Below are positions 44,793 through 55,143 of a stretch of 64,000 nucleotides of DNA, in pieces. Numbering within the stretch: position 1 is the stretch's first letter; each line of letters opens with the position of its first letter. The notes below the pieces were generated by a model. The model saw only the letters and a list, made by a program, of their open reading frames with translations. It did no database searches and was not told the origin of the DNA. Made by a program: the position numbers and the translations under genes. The DNA comes from Blepharisma stoltei (taxonomy: Eukaryota; Ciliophora; Heterotrichea; Heterotrichida; Blepharismidae): the NCBI GenBank assembly GCA_914767885.1, contig CAJZBQ010000020.1, positions 1-64,000 of the forward strand, given 5' to 3'.

Positions 44793-47700
44793 ATGGGACA
44801 TCATTCTAGAAGTCACCACCATTCAAGACACAGATCAAGAGATCGCCGCTCTCATTCTCGAGATCATTCATCTGAGCGCAAGCACCGTAAGAGTGACTCT
44901 CGGCATAGGAATCATAGAAAAAGCAAAAGAACAAGCGAAGAGCGAGAATTGCGCAAAAAACAAGAACGACTTGCCAAGGCCAGAATTCTGCTTCTTCAAG
45001 AGGAAGAAGAAGCCGAAATGCTCCCTATGGCACAGGACGCTTCAAAAGATGTGCAAAACTCTGAGAATCCTTCTCAGCAGGACCGCTTTCGTGACGAACT
45101 GGAGTTTGATGAAGAAATGCCAATTCACCTGGCAAGTTATGAAAATCTCTAACTCCCCCCCCCCCTCCGTGAGCGAACAAAAAAATTTTGTTCGCTCACG
45201 GAGGGGGGTTAATTTTTTTTTTTTTAAAAAAAATTTATATATATAAATTTTATAAAAAATAATATTTTTTTCGAAATTTAAAAAAAATCCTAATTTGCAA
45301 AAATTGGGAAGCAAATATTAATTTAATTTGCAAAATTTATGTTTTAAAACGCAATTTGTTTAAAATTAAACAGAATTAGCTCTAGATTTCATTATACTAA
45401 TTATCACTTATATATCAAAATTTTTTTTCCATTAAAATTTTTTCTATTAAAAAAATTTTTGTTCACTCACGGAGGGTGGGTTTTTGGTCAAAAAATGGCG
45501 ATTTTTCTAATGGTTTTGTTCGCTCACGGAGGGGGGGGGGGAGTAAGGGACATTTTTTCTATGAATGTAAAATTTTTTTGAAAATATACATGAAAATAAA
45601 AAATTTGCTTTCATTTTTTTAAAAAAAAAAATAAGAAGTGGTTTTTTATTGACAACCCAATTCACCCTGTAAAAGACCTGAGCTCAGAAATTGACCCCCT
45701 CGATCAATATATGATGGAAATCGACAAAGAAGCAGTCCCACAAGAAGGCAAAGCAAGAAACCAACAAATTGATGAGGTAGATGAAGAAATAGATGAAGAC
45801 GGCCTAGACGAAGACGAATACCATATGCAATTTCTCCAAGCCTTCACTAAAAAACAAGATCCTGTCCAAGAAAACGATAAAAAACCTGAAGTCTTGTTTG
45901 AGGAAGAAGGAGAAACCGCATGGGACATGCTACTAGAAAACGATGAAACTGAGGAATTTTTAAAAAAGGTAAAAAATATATAGCAAAGAAAAATGCAAGA
46001 CAAAAGAACCCTGCCTACGATTGACCACTCTCAGATACAGTACGAACCTTTTAGGAAAGACTTGTATATACCTTGTAAAGAACTAACCAATCTTGAGTAC
46101 GAAGAATTGCAACAAATGCGAGAAGATGTCGGAGATATAAAGGTCAGAGGCAAAAGATGCCCAGCACCAATACTTAATTGGTATCAGTGCGGGTTAAGTG
46201 ACAAAATGTTAGGGGTACTGGATAAAAAACAGTTTAAAGGCCCATTCGCTATACAATCTCAAGTAATTACTATATAGGCAATCCCAGCAATAATGGCAGG
46301 CCGAGATGTAATAGGAATTGCAGAAACAGGCTCAGGCAAAACTTTAGCTTATTTATTACCTATGTTCCGTCATATTTTAGACCAAAGACCTCTACAAGAT
46401 GGTGATGGTCCAATAGCTTTAATTTTAGCTCCTACCAGGGAGCTGGCTTTCCAGATCTACGCTGAGGCAAAATCATTCTGCAAACACCTCAATTTACGCT
46501 GTGTATGTGTATATGGAGGCTCAGGGGTTTCAACCCAACTATCAGACCTAAAAAGAGGCGCTGAAATAGTAGTCTGCACTCCTGGGAGAATGATTGACGT
46601 TCTGTGCCTCAGTAACAGTAAAATTACTAATCTCAGAAGAGTCACTTATTTAGTAATAGATGAGGCTGACCGTATGTTTGACATGGGCTTCGAGCCACAA
46701 ATAAGCAAAATTGTTGAAAATACCCGCCCTGACCGCCAAACAGTAATGTTTTCTGCTACTTTTCCTCGGTCAGTGGAAAAGCTTGCCAAACAAATTTTAG
46801 TAAAGCCTGTAGAAATCGTCGTTGGAGGCAGAAACAAGACTTGTGACACTATAGACCAGTTTGTAGAGGTCGTCGAAGAGGACGAAAAGTTCAACAGACT
46901 GCTAGAAATCCTTGAAGAATGGGTTGGAAATGGGTTTGCATAAAAATTTTATGTGGTAAAAATCCTATAATTTCTAGAAAAAATAGATATAATGTTTTTT
47001 ATACCAGTAGAAATGGCAGCATTTTGATTTTTGTTGAGCGGCATGACGAAGCTGACGAGCTTTTTAAAGACTTAATCAAAGAAGGCTATGAGTGCTTAGT
47101 CCTTCATGGTGGGCATGATCAAGTTGACAGAGATTTCACCATCTCCGACTTCAAAAAAGGCGAAAAGACTTTAATGGTAGCTACTTCTTTAGCAGCCCGA
47201 GGGCTTGATATAAAGCAGCTTAATCTCGTCATAAACTACCGATGTCCAAACCACATGGAAGACTATATCCACAGGATTGGGAGAACAGGCCGCGCAGGTA
47301 ATAAAGGTACAGCGATTACTTTTATAACAAAAGAAGAAAAAAAGTATGCCTGGGAGCTTATCAAGGTGTTGGAAGCGTCAAATCAGGACATTTCTGAAGA
47401 CTTGCTAGACCTTTCACTAGAATTTAAACAGATGGTTGATTCTGGAGAGGCAAAACCATATAGATCAAGAGGATTTAGAGGGAAAGGATTTAAGTTTACT
47501 GGGGAAGAGAAGGAAAAAGTCAAAGAAAGCAGAAAAAAATCGAAAAAAGACTATGTGTTTAGCGATAGTGACACTGATGTGTCAGATGTGGAGGACTCAA
47601 AACCACTTAAAAAGTCTGAAATGACTATTGCGGATTTCATAAAAGACCCCAAAATTAAGGCTGCGGCTATGTCTGCTGCGCAGACTGCAGCTAAGGCTGC

Positions 47701-48260
47701 AATAATGAGTGGAAACTCTCACAATGCCCTAAACGCAGCTAAAGAAGCTATAGAATTAATTGTCCTGCAAATGAAAAACCAGCCTACCCCTGAAGAATCC
47801 TTACTTCCTTTCATTATGCAAGCTGTCTAAAATTTAATAAAATTAAATGGGATTTCTCTTATAACGATATATATCAAAATATTTTATATCCTTTAATAAG
47901 GACTTTACCTGAAAACCAATCGAAGAGTTAGAAAATGTCCTTAAAATCAGAGATGAATGGGCTGCCAAAGTGGCAGAAAGCACCGGAAAAGTATTTGTTG
48001 AATTAGATATCAATGATTATCCTTTGTCTGCAAGAACAAGAGTTATGAGCCGAGACTATTTGAACACCATAAACGACCTAACTGGCTGCTCTGTAAGTGT
48101 AAGAGGCACTTATGTCGACCCTAGCAAGAAAACAGGCATTGGGCAAAGACGAATCCACCTGTTCATAGAAGGCCCAAGTAAGCTGCACTGCAATAACGCT
48201 CGCAACGAAATCAAAAGGTTTTTAGAAGACTTAAGCCCATCATTGGCAATTACTTATTAA
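44793..48260 (+). CDS. PRP5: DEAD-box splicing helicase PRP5/DDX46
   Basis: The N-terminus is an RS/RH-rich segment ([20 protein letters not shown]). An acidic region with D-P-L-D-Q-Y-M follows, then the DEAD core: Q motif region, A-x-T-G-S-G-K-T (46327-46350), PTREL, GG, TPGR, DEAD (V-I-D-E-A-D), SAT and HRIGRTGR. The C-terminal segment ([16 protein letters not shown] ... RGTY) is the domain specific to PRP5/DDX46. 15-nt introns are at 45969-45983 and 46263-46277. Three further breaks need removal. The MITE at 45152-45545 plus about 95 bp of AT-rich DNA is the first. The others are about 46925-47016, before [16 protein letters not shown], and about 47829-47890. I could not fix their joins. 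TGA=Trp at about 47912. The protein acts at the branch-point/U2 snRNP step of spliceosome assembly. Confidence 0.9.
45152..45545 (+). mobile_element. MITE, intact copy (394 bp), inside PRP5
   Basis: TA flanks at 45150-45151 and 45544-45545. Same left foldback, core and double right box as the other intact copies. Simple TA-to-TA removal leaves a TAA, so the AT-rich stretch 45546-45640 must also be removed (nested IES, or an IES plus intron) before KKWFFIDNP. Confidence 0.9.
45969..45983 (+). other. 15-nt intron in PRP5
   Basis: GTAAAAAATATATAG. Removal joins FLKK to QRKMQDKR. Confidence 0.9.
46263..46277 (+). other. 15-nt intron in PRP5
   Basis: GTAATTACTATATAG. Removal joins IQSQ to [10 protein letters not shown], the conserved Q-motif-to-Walker A connection. 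Confidence 0.93.
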
Positions 48261-48268
48261 TCTTTTAC

Positions 48269-50087
48269 TTATATATCTCCTCCCCAGAATCTCTTCTGAC
48301 TTTTTCCATAATTAAAAGTTTCGCTTCCTTTGGCCATCACTACCTTTTGGTTTCCCGCCGCATCAGTTTCTAAGTATCTAGGAATCGTTGTATTCTCGCA
48401 CCAGCCTTCTCCGCCTACTATATGCCAGGCATTTCTGATCATAAGTTCAAATTCATCATCTCTATCAATGCTAGCTGAGACGTCTTTATAATATTCTTCG
48501 AATTCTTCGACACTTACAATGCCGTCCTGCTTTATAGTGTCCCATTGTGACATAAATTCAGTCAAAATTTGGTCCCGCGTTTTGGTCCCTGCTTGGAACT
48601 CAGGGTGGAAAGAGACGTCATAGGCAATTCTCATGTCTTCTAATGTGACGTGGCCGTCACCATTTTTGTCAAGTTTTTGGTAAGCGAGGTCTATAAGTCT
48701 TTTGCGGCGAGAATTGAGATCTCCTCGGAGGGCGTAGAGAAATTCATCATAAGAGACTTTTCCGTCCTTGTTGCGGTCGAAGAATTTGAAAAGTTTATCG
48801 ACGTCGACTGGGCTTAACATGTGCCCGTTTTCTCGCAAGCCCCATTCAAATTCTGAGTGGGATAAGTTTCGGTCTCTGGACCGGTCCATTCTTCTGAAAA
48901 CTATGCCAAGGCCTCGGATACCATTGGTGCCTCTTCTTAATAGTTCAGATTTGACTTTATTTAAAGCGTCAGCTGGGAATTCTTCTTTTGGTAAAAATTG
49001 ATGTCGGCCAGCAGCTCCTTTTTTGGCGAAATGTCCTGAGAATTCTTCGTAGTCTAAAAACCCTGAATGATCAGCGTCAAATTTGTCGAAAAGCGACCTG
49101 ATTTCGATTTCTGTAAAAACACAGCCCCAGTTCTCTAGGCATCTTTTAAATTCGTCAAGAGAAATAGACCCTGATCTGTCCCTATCGAAATGCCGAAAAG
49201 TTTTAAGCATGGCTCTTCCTTCATCTTCATCGCCTTTGCATCTTTGTCTGATTTTCTCATATATCATTTCTTCAATCTGCTCAATTCTTGGTAATGGGAC
49301 CAATGATTGTGCTGACTCCGCTAAGAAATAGCGAAAAATAGCAAATTTTTGGAAATTAACACCCTCAATTTATGAATAAAATATTATTTTGGGAAAACTA
49401 ACACCCTAAAATATTATTTAGATATTTAAAATTTTTTTTTTTATAAAAGCATGCTTCTCTCTGTTCATTTTTGGAGAGGAGAATTGAGCTGAAATTTCAG
49501 CATCCCACAAGCAAATTTGTGAAAAACCGTTCTTGCTCAGCTGGGATTGTAGAATTCACACTTGTATAATAAGAAATAAAGCTGGGCTTTGAAATGGACT
49601 GATTTTGAGCATATTTTCTTATTGAGCTTTGGAAATCTTGCCTAATTGCTTCAGGAGTTTTTTCTCTAGCAAGGACACGTGGATGCTGATTTTCATTGTA
49701 AAGCTTATAAAGCTGCTCAAGCGGCAATGCTCCTCTTCTTTCAAAATCTAGATTTTGCCATGCTCGATTTACAGCTGTTAGCCTGCTTTCAGAAAGATTT
49801 AACTGTAGCCCAGAAACAAGCTCAGATTCTGTGACCTCGCCGCTGCGGCTTTTATTGAAAAACCTAAAAAGGTCGTTAAGCTCTTGCGTTGGCAAAAACA
49901 AGCCAGTCTTGTTTAAAAAAGTTTCAAATTTGGCACGATTTAAGCTGTTATTTCTGTCTGAGTCGCATTCCTATATAAAGCTTACATAAAACAGCTGGAT
50001 TGCTTTTTCAAGCCCATCAATTTTATTGGCATGCAGTCCTGCTCGCAGGCGGTTTTGCAGTGAAGAAATTTTATTTGTCAAGTCCAT
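48269..50087 (-). CDS. Multi-EF-hand calcyphosin-like protein
   Basis: The start at 50087 gives MDLTNKISSLQNRLRAGL. A 15-nt intron (49971-49985) follows LFY. The first half (to ERFFTNLLVGC-W) is a calcyphosin-like unit with mostly degenerate EF loops. A TA-bounded IES (49329-49443) then joins EACFYF to LAESAQSLVPLP. The second part holds two good EF-hands (DRDRSGSISLDE, DADHSGFLDYEE) and a full calcyphosin unit (DRNKDGKVSYDE, DKNGDGHVTLED) ending at TAA 48269-48271. Total 1689 nt, 562 aa. Reading it as one gene depends on the IES; otherwise there are two adjacent genes, the second without an ATG. It is probably a Ca2+ sensor, a type common in ciliary or cortical structures. Confidence 0.78.
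49329..49443. other. Predicted 115-bp IES in the EF-hand gene
   Basis: Stops occur in every frame between the two halves. Joining TA at 49445-49444 to TA at 49330-49329 (minus strand) gives TTT TAT TTC TTA GCG (F-Y-F-L-A) and a continuous 562-aa frame. The segment contains AATAATATTTTA twice. Confidence 0.6.
49971..49985 (-). other. 15-nt intron in the EF-hand gene
   Basis: Minus strand GTAAGCTTTATATAG. It contains an in-frame stop; removal joins LFY to ECDSDRNNS. Confidence 0.88.
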
Positions 50088-50181
50088 TTTTATATAAATT
50101 AAAAAATATTTTAAACAATTAATCTAGACAAGCCTTTTGTATAGCATTAAAAGCAAGCATGAAATTTTCTCTATATAAATT

Positions 50182-52285
50182 TTACCCCAGCACGTCAGGA
50201 GTCAACTGTCCATCTGACAGCTCCCAATTCTGGTTTTCTCCAGGAGAGTCCAAAAAGTCCTGTGGCAATAATTCTGAGCAGCTATGCAATTCTTGGACTT
50301 CAGTTTCTTCAGTCCACCTCAATTGTCTAGGAGTATCAGACCCAGAGCTCATATCGCCTGGGCTCATCATATATTTCTGCATAACGGTGCTCAATGTATG
50401 AGCTGGAGCTACTGACTGCTCTTTTGAAATTTCTTCTTCTCTATATTTCTTTTCCTCATGCCTCAATTTAGCTAATTTTTTAAGTTTTTCACTATCCCAC
50501 CTCGCTCGTTGAGCGAACACAAAAATTTTGTTCGCTCATGAGAGTTAACATTTTTTTTCAAAAAATCCAAATTCGCAAAAATTGAGAAGTAGTAAAAATT
50601 AATTTAATTTGTAAAATTTATGTTTTTTAAATGAAACTGCTTAATTAAATAGAATTGATTAGAAATTTCATAAAATTATCACTTATATATCGAAATTTTT
50701 TTTACAAAAATTCTATATAAATAAAAAATTGTTCGCTAACGAAGAGTGGATTTTTACCAAAAAAAAAGGGTTTTTTCAATGGCTTTGTTCGCTCATGGAG
50801 GAGGGGAGCAAGGGAAAGCTCTTCTTGATCTGCCTCATATTTCAGTCAATTAAAAGCTTGCTCGTCGACTGGATTTTCAGTTTTCAGCTCTTCTTCAAGA
50901 GTTTCTAATGGGTTATCACAAGAGCTGAAAACTGAAGGTTTTGGCTCTTTGTTCTCAAGTTTTTGATATTCTTCAAGCTTCGCTTGAAGTTGGGCTTTAT
51001 TTGTTTCGAGGTACTCGATATATTGTTTTTGTTCTTTGCATTTCTGGAAATATGTGGGAGGCCTTACGTAGTATCTGAGCACTATTGAGTCATTTTTGCT
51101 GAGGTAGCCTTCTTCTTTTAACAAATCAATTTTGAAAAATTTATTATAGCCCCAGCATTCGCCAGACTCAAAATCTGAAGCAAATTCTCGGACCACACAC
51201 AAGTTTGGGTCAGCGTGGTTCACCATTTCGACACGGTATTCGTAATTATTAGTATCTTGAAGCCCTTTAACCATTTCTAGAAAAACAGAAATGTAATGAT
51301 TTCTTGCTACTCCATTTCCATTTGGATACACTTTTAGCCTCCAAGAAATTCCACACACTTGCAAAAGGTCCGAATAAACCACTTCCGTAGTAGTCCTAAG
51401 CCTAGAAAAGTTATTTATTTCAAAAACCCCTGCATCATAAGCTGGCGAAATTTCTGATACAAATTCAACTGACACATTTTCATTCTGAAAATCCACAATC
51501 GGCTTATTTTTTATTTCTTTCAAAATATTCATAATTTCTGGGCTTTTTGATATCAATTTCGACTTGCAGCTCTGCTCCACCTGCTTGCTTATCTCATTTT
51601 TAATATTTTCAAGATTATCAATTTCTTCACAAATAATATCCCTATGCTCATTAAATTTTTGTAATTTCCCTTGCAGCTGCATTTCCAGCTTATCTTTCAT
51701 AGTCCCTACATATTGTATAAGCTCATTACTTTTGGTTTCTTGATTTTTTTTAACTTTTTCAATATTCTGATCAATTGTGTGCAAAATCACTGTCAATTCT
51801 TTCAGCCTTTTTCTAAGACCTTGGGCTTCTTGCTTGATAATTTCTACATGTTTGTCGTAGATAGGGGAAAGGTGTTTAAATTCATGGCCTTTGTGCTCCA
51901 GCCCAAACATAGCACAGTCTGAACAAATAGCAAGAGAACAGGTGATACAAAAGTAATTCAAAGGAGCTGAATGGACTGAACATTTTTCGATTAGGTCTGG
52001 CTTGGCCACTTGGAGGCTTTCTAAAGCTTGAGAAATTTCAGCGACGAAACGGCAGCTTACAAGGTTTTGGGGTCTTAAAGGAGAACGGCAGTGAGGGCAC
52101 TGAGAGCGTTGTTCTGTTAGCCATTTCACTATACAAGTGTAGCAGCATAGTTTTGAACATGATGGACACATTTTTGCGTCGACGACTCTTCCGAGACAGA
52201 TAAAGCATTTTAAAATTTCTTCGAAATTCGCGCAGTTGGCAAGTTGGCTTCCAAAGAAAAGTGATTCTTGGAGGGAATCGGACAT
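50182..52285 (-). CDS. TRIM37: TRIM37-type E3 ubiquitin ligase (RING, B-box, coiled coil, MATH)
   Basis: ATG 52285. RING at residues about 27-66 (C-F-I-C ... C-P-S-C-S-K-L-C-C-Y-T-C ... C-P-H-C). B-box about 100-140 (CSVHSAPLNYFCITC ... HKGHEF). Coiled coil about 145-260, then MATH/TRAF domain about 285-410 (FSRLRTTTEVVYSDLLQVCG ... REFASDFESGECWGYNKF). The domain order and the MATH sequence are diagnostic of TRIM37. The C-terminal tail is interrupted by an old MITE (about 50495-50809) and resumes SEKLKKLAKLRHEEKKYR to TAA 50182-50184. One TGA is read as Trp (QAFNWLKY). TRIM37 is known for histone H2A ubiquitination and centriole or peroxisome roles in animals; its ciliate role is unknown. 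Confidence 0.9.
50495..50809 (+). mobile_element. Divergent MITE of the CTCCGTGAGCGAAC family in TRIM37
   Basis: About 315 bp with left foldback (GAGCGAACACAAAAATTTTGTTCGCTC), the AATAGAATTGATTAG and TTATCACTTATATATC core, and right box GTTCGCTCATGGAGGAGGGGAG. The left flank is TA (50493-50494), but the right flank reads CAA where other copies have TAA. The usual TA pair is therefore damaged, and the exact in-frame excision could not be fixed. Confidence 0.85.
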
Positions 52286-52576
52286 TTTGAAAATTTAATT
52301 ATTTCATATTCAAAAAGTTTATAACTTATTTTAAGAAAGTCAAAAATTGGGATTTAAATAATTTAGGGGAATCTTTCTAATCGAAATAAATTTAAAAAGA
52401 CTTAAATAACTATTAAGTTTAGAAATGGCTCTGGGGTAATTATAAGAGATATATAATTGCAAAGAAAAAAGGATTTTTGGCATAGATTTATTGAATTATA
52501 AATTTTCTCTAGTAGTTATAATTGAGTTTTTTCTATGTAAACGCATTTCTTAAGAAATACTTTAAATTATGACCTC

Positions 52577-54587
52577 TTACCATTGAGTTGGTGTTACAGG
52601 CTGCACCTCATACTTTGCATCCCAAGCCAAATTCACGTGCCCCACAAGTTCCGGATTCCAGTTTTCTGGAGGTGATGGCAATGGCGCTGGGGCATATTCC
52701 GCAGGATATATCATCACAGGCGTAGAAACAAAAGTACTGTCTCCGCAGCACATGCAGGTTCCATCCATTTCTGCTTCAACAGCCAAACTGTAGCTGCACT
52801 CAACTATTTTCCCTTTTGTAGTAAAATGCCCGACAATTTTATCTCTTGACTTGCTGAGATCCAAAGAAATATTTAGTGCTCTTTCTTGCAAAAGGGGGTC
52901 AGTCTCAGAGCTTCCATCAACTCCTTCAGGAATTAGACACTCAGTGAATGATTCCACAATATTATCACTCAAAAGGTGATAATGGGTATAACTGGTGAGA
53001 TTAAGGTCGATCAAAGAAGTAAGAGCAGATTCTTTTCCAGTTAATCTAACTTTTCTTGTTAAGACTGTTCTTATCTTTTTAACTTTTAGCTTGCTTAGTG
53101 AGTTATTCACGTCAACAATCGCAGTTGCAATTTCATCTGGAGTGTAAAAGTCCTTACTTCCCTACTTAAAAAAAGATCTTTAAAAATTTTATAAAAATTT
53201 TTACTTTTTGGAAAGACATAATTATATTCAGAATTTTATATATACACGAAATTTATTAGAAAAAATATCGGAATAATTTGGAAAAGAGTTAGCAAACCTT
53301 GCTTTAATTGAAAGCGCTCCTTTACTGACGCAACACCAAGTTGATATTTGAGCCGTTTTTTCGCACTCTATATTTTGGTTAATGCTTTCAGCTACTTGCT
53401 TGATTTCTATTTCTCGTTTGTTTTTAAAAAAAGCTTTTCCGCTCACAGGAATTAGCTTTGCCCTCATCTCATATCTGATGAAAGCGCTAGTGCCGCTGCT
53501 AGCCGTAATACTAAATGAACCAGGAAGGTTATCTGGCAATTTAAAAGAAAAAGGAATTGTATAGCTTTGTACCGACTGAGAAGCGTCCAAAGCATAAATT
53601 TGATACTTGAAATTAGAAATGCAGTGTTTACCTTCATAAAATCTGAGATGCCTGTGCTTCCCTGAGCCTTTGTTTGTGCTCCAATGAGTGTATTCTTTTC
53701 CTTTGAAGCCAAATAATTAATATGGTGGCGGCGACGAAATATGTCCTTTAGGAGGTCGCACCACTTTGGGCGCGAAAATGGTTTTATAGCCTAAATCGTT
53801 TAGGTTTTTAATTCTAACCTTAATATGCGTAATCGCTGCCGTAAGGGGTGGGTAAACCTTAGGAGTCAGCTGGTGATCATTCCAGTCCAGGATTAGTTAA
53901 AGCTCATGCACCTTAATAGATCTTTACCCCAGCAGAATACCGACCAGAAAAAAATATGGTACAGGGCACCTGCCTTATAAAGTATAAGTCTGATTAGGCA
54001 CTTTAAAAACATAAATGGAGATCTGTCATTTTCTCAAAAAAGCTGACAAGTACAAATTATTTTTGAAATTAAAATGGATGACCAATAATGATCTAAAATA
54101 TTTCAGGAGCTATCTCAGGATGGCTTTTGGGCTAAGTGCTCTTCCTTACCATTCCGGGTGTCATGGTTCTTTTTTCCCTGAATGCCACCTGCCCCGAAGG
54201 TGGCTGACAGAGGGTATCGAGCTAGCCTTTGCCTCAAATAGCATCCGATGGCGCACTGGCAGGGTGTCTTCCTAACCCCTCGACACTCTTGGAGGTCACA
54301 GTAGAAGCCTCTGCTCCAATTGAAGATCACTATTCCAAATAGCGGCTGCTGAACTTCCGTCTGCCAAGCAGGTTTTCGTTGGTCGAAAGCATGTGGAGGC
54401 GTCAAATCTGGAAGATATTTAAGACTCTTTAATTTAATTTGAAACCAAGAATAACTTGTGAATTTGGAATCGGATCATCAATTTGAAGGAAAATATTTCC
54501 AGACACAAATTCACCACCGACATAAGAAGATTTATCTGTTGAGATATGAAGGCCTCCTCTTATTGTTGACCCTTGACTATTGCCCAT
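52577..54587 (-). CDS. Arrestin-domain protein, paralog A, two insertions
   Basis: ATG 54587 gives MGNSQGSTIRGGLHIS (possible myristoylation). The arrestin N- and C-domain pattern is shown by IFLQIDDPIPNSQVILGFKGKE ... TIPFSFKLPDNLPGSF ... SAFIRYEMRAKL. A Cys-rich turn (C-M-C-C-G-D) sits near the C-terminus, which ends at TAA 52577-52579. A SINE-like element (53713-54448) and an IES (53155-53289) must be removed, giving 1140 nt, 379 aa. Every junction is confirmed by paralog B, 550 bp away. Such alpha-arrestins are membrane-trafficking adaptors; the specific partner is unknown. Confidence 0.88.
53155..53289. other. 135-bp TA-bounded IES in arrestin A, shared site
   Basis: Minus strand: GCT AAG GAC TTT TAC (A-K-D-F-Y) is restored by joining TA at 53291-53290 to TA at 53156-53155. 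Paralog B has its MITE at the identical codon. The right ends agree (GGGAAGTAAGG in A, GGTGAAGTAAGG in B). Confidence 0.88.
53713..54448 (+). mobile_element. SINE-like element with 11-bp TSD in arrestin A
   Basis: TTTGAAGCCAA (53702-53712) and TTTGAAACCAA (54438-54448) flank 736 bp starting ATTAATATGGTGGCGGCG and ending in TTTAATTTAATTT. Removal restores V-I-L-G-F-K-G-K-E, as in paralog B. Confidence 0.88.
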
Positions 54588-55143
54588 TAATTAATTTCTA
54601 ATAAAACCTAAACAAAATTCCAAACTCTTTTAAATTCAAATTAATTTTTGGCAGAATTAAATTGATTTTTAATAGTAATAAACATTCAGTTTTATAGAAT
54701 TTGCACAAGTTAAATAACTTGTTGTGTCTCAAAATCAACTTTCTATTAATTTTTTATTAAGCAGCCTTATAGGTTTATGATCTTTAATCCTATATAAAGA
54801 TGAGCGGAAAGTTACAATGTAAATTTTCTGAGTAACTATAAATTCTTTTTGGTTTTTATTTATATCAAAATCAACAAAATCCTGGTAAGGAAAATTGAAG
54901 AGTTACACAAATATATAGAATGCCTGACTTATGGCTTTTTATTTTGATGCTTTAAAATTTATTATCCAAAAATAAGTAAAATTCTTTTATAATTAAGTTG
55001 AAGTATAATAAAAATATTTTCTCAAGTTAATGATTTTGCCATCTTAAGCGGTTTAGCAATTTTATATTATAGATATTGGCTTTGGATAAGAAATTTTAAT
55101 TGAAGTAAAAATATATTTGATCTAAGTACTTTAAATTATGATC
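54588..55143. other. Intergenic between arrestin paralogs
   Basis: AT-rich, no frame or repeat recognised; presumably the promoter of A and the 3' flank of B. Confidence 0.45.

Noticed and set aside
49355-49410. Two TAACACCCT sequences suggesting interstitial telomere repeats
   Set aside because: Only one and a half units each and embedded in a short predicted IES; chance or IES-end sequence is enough.
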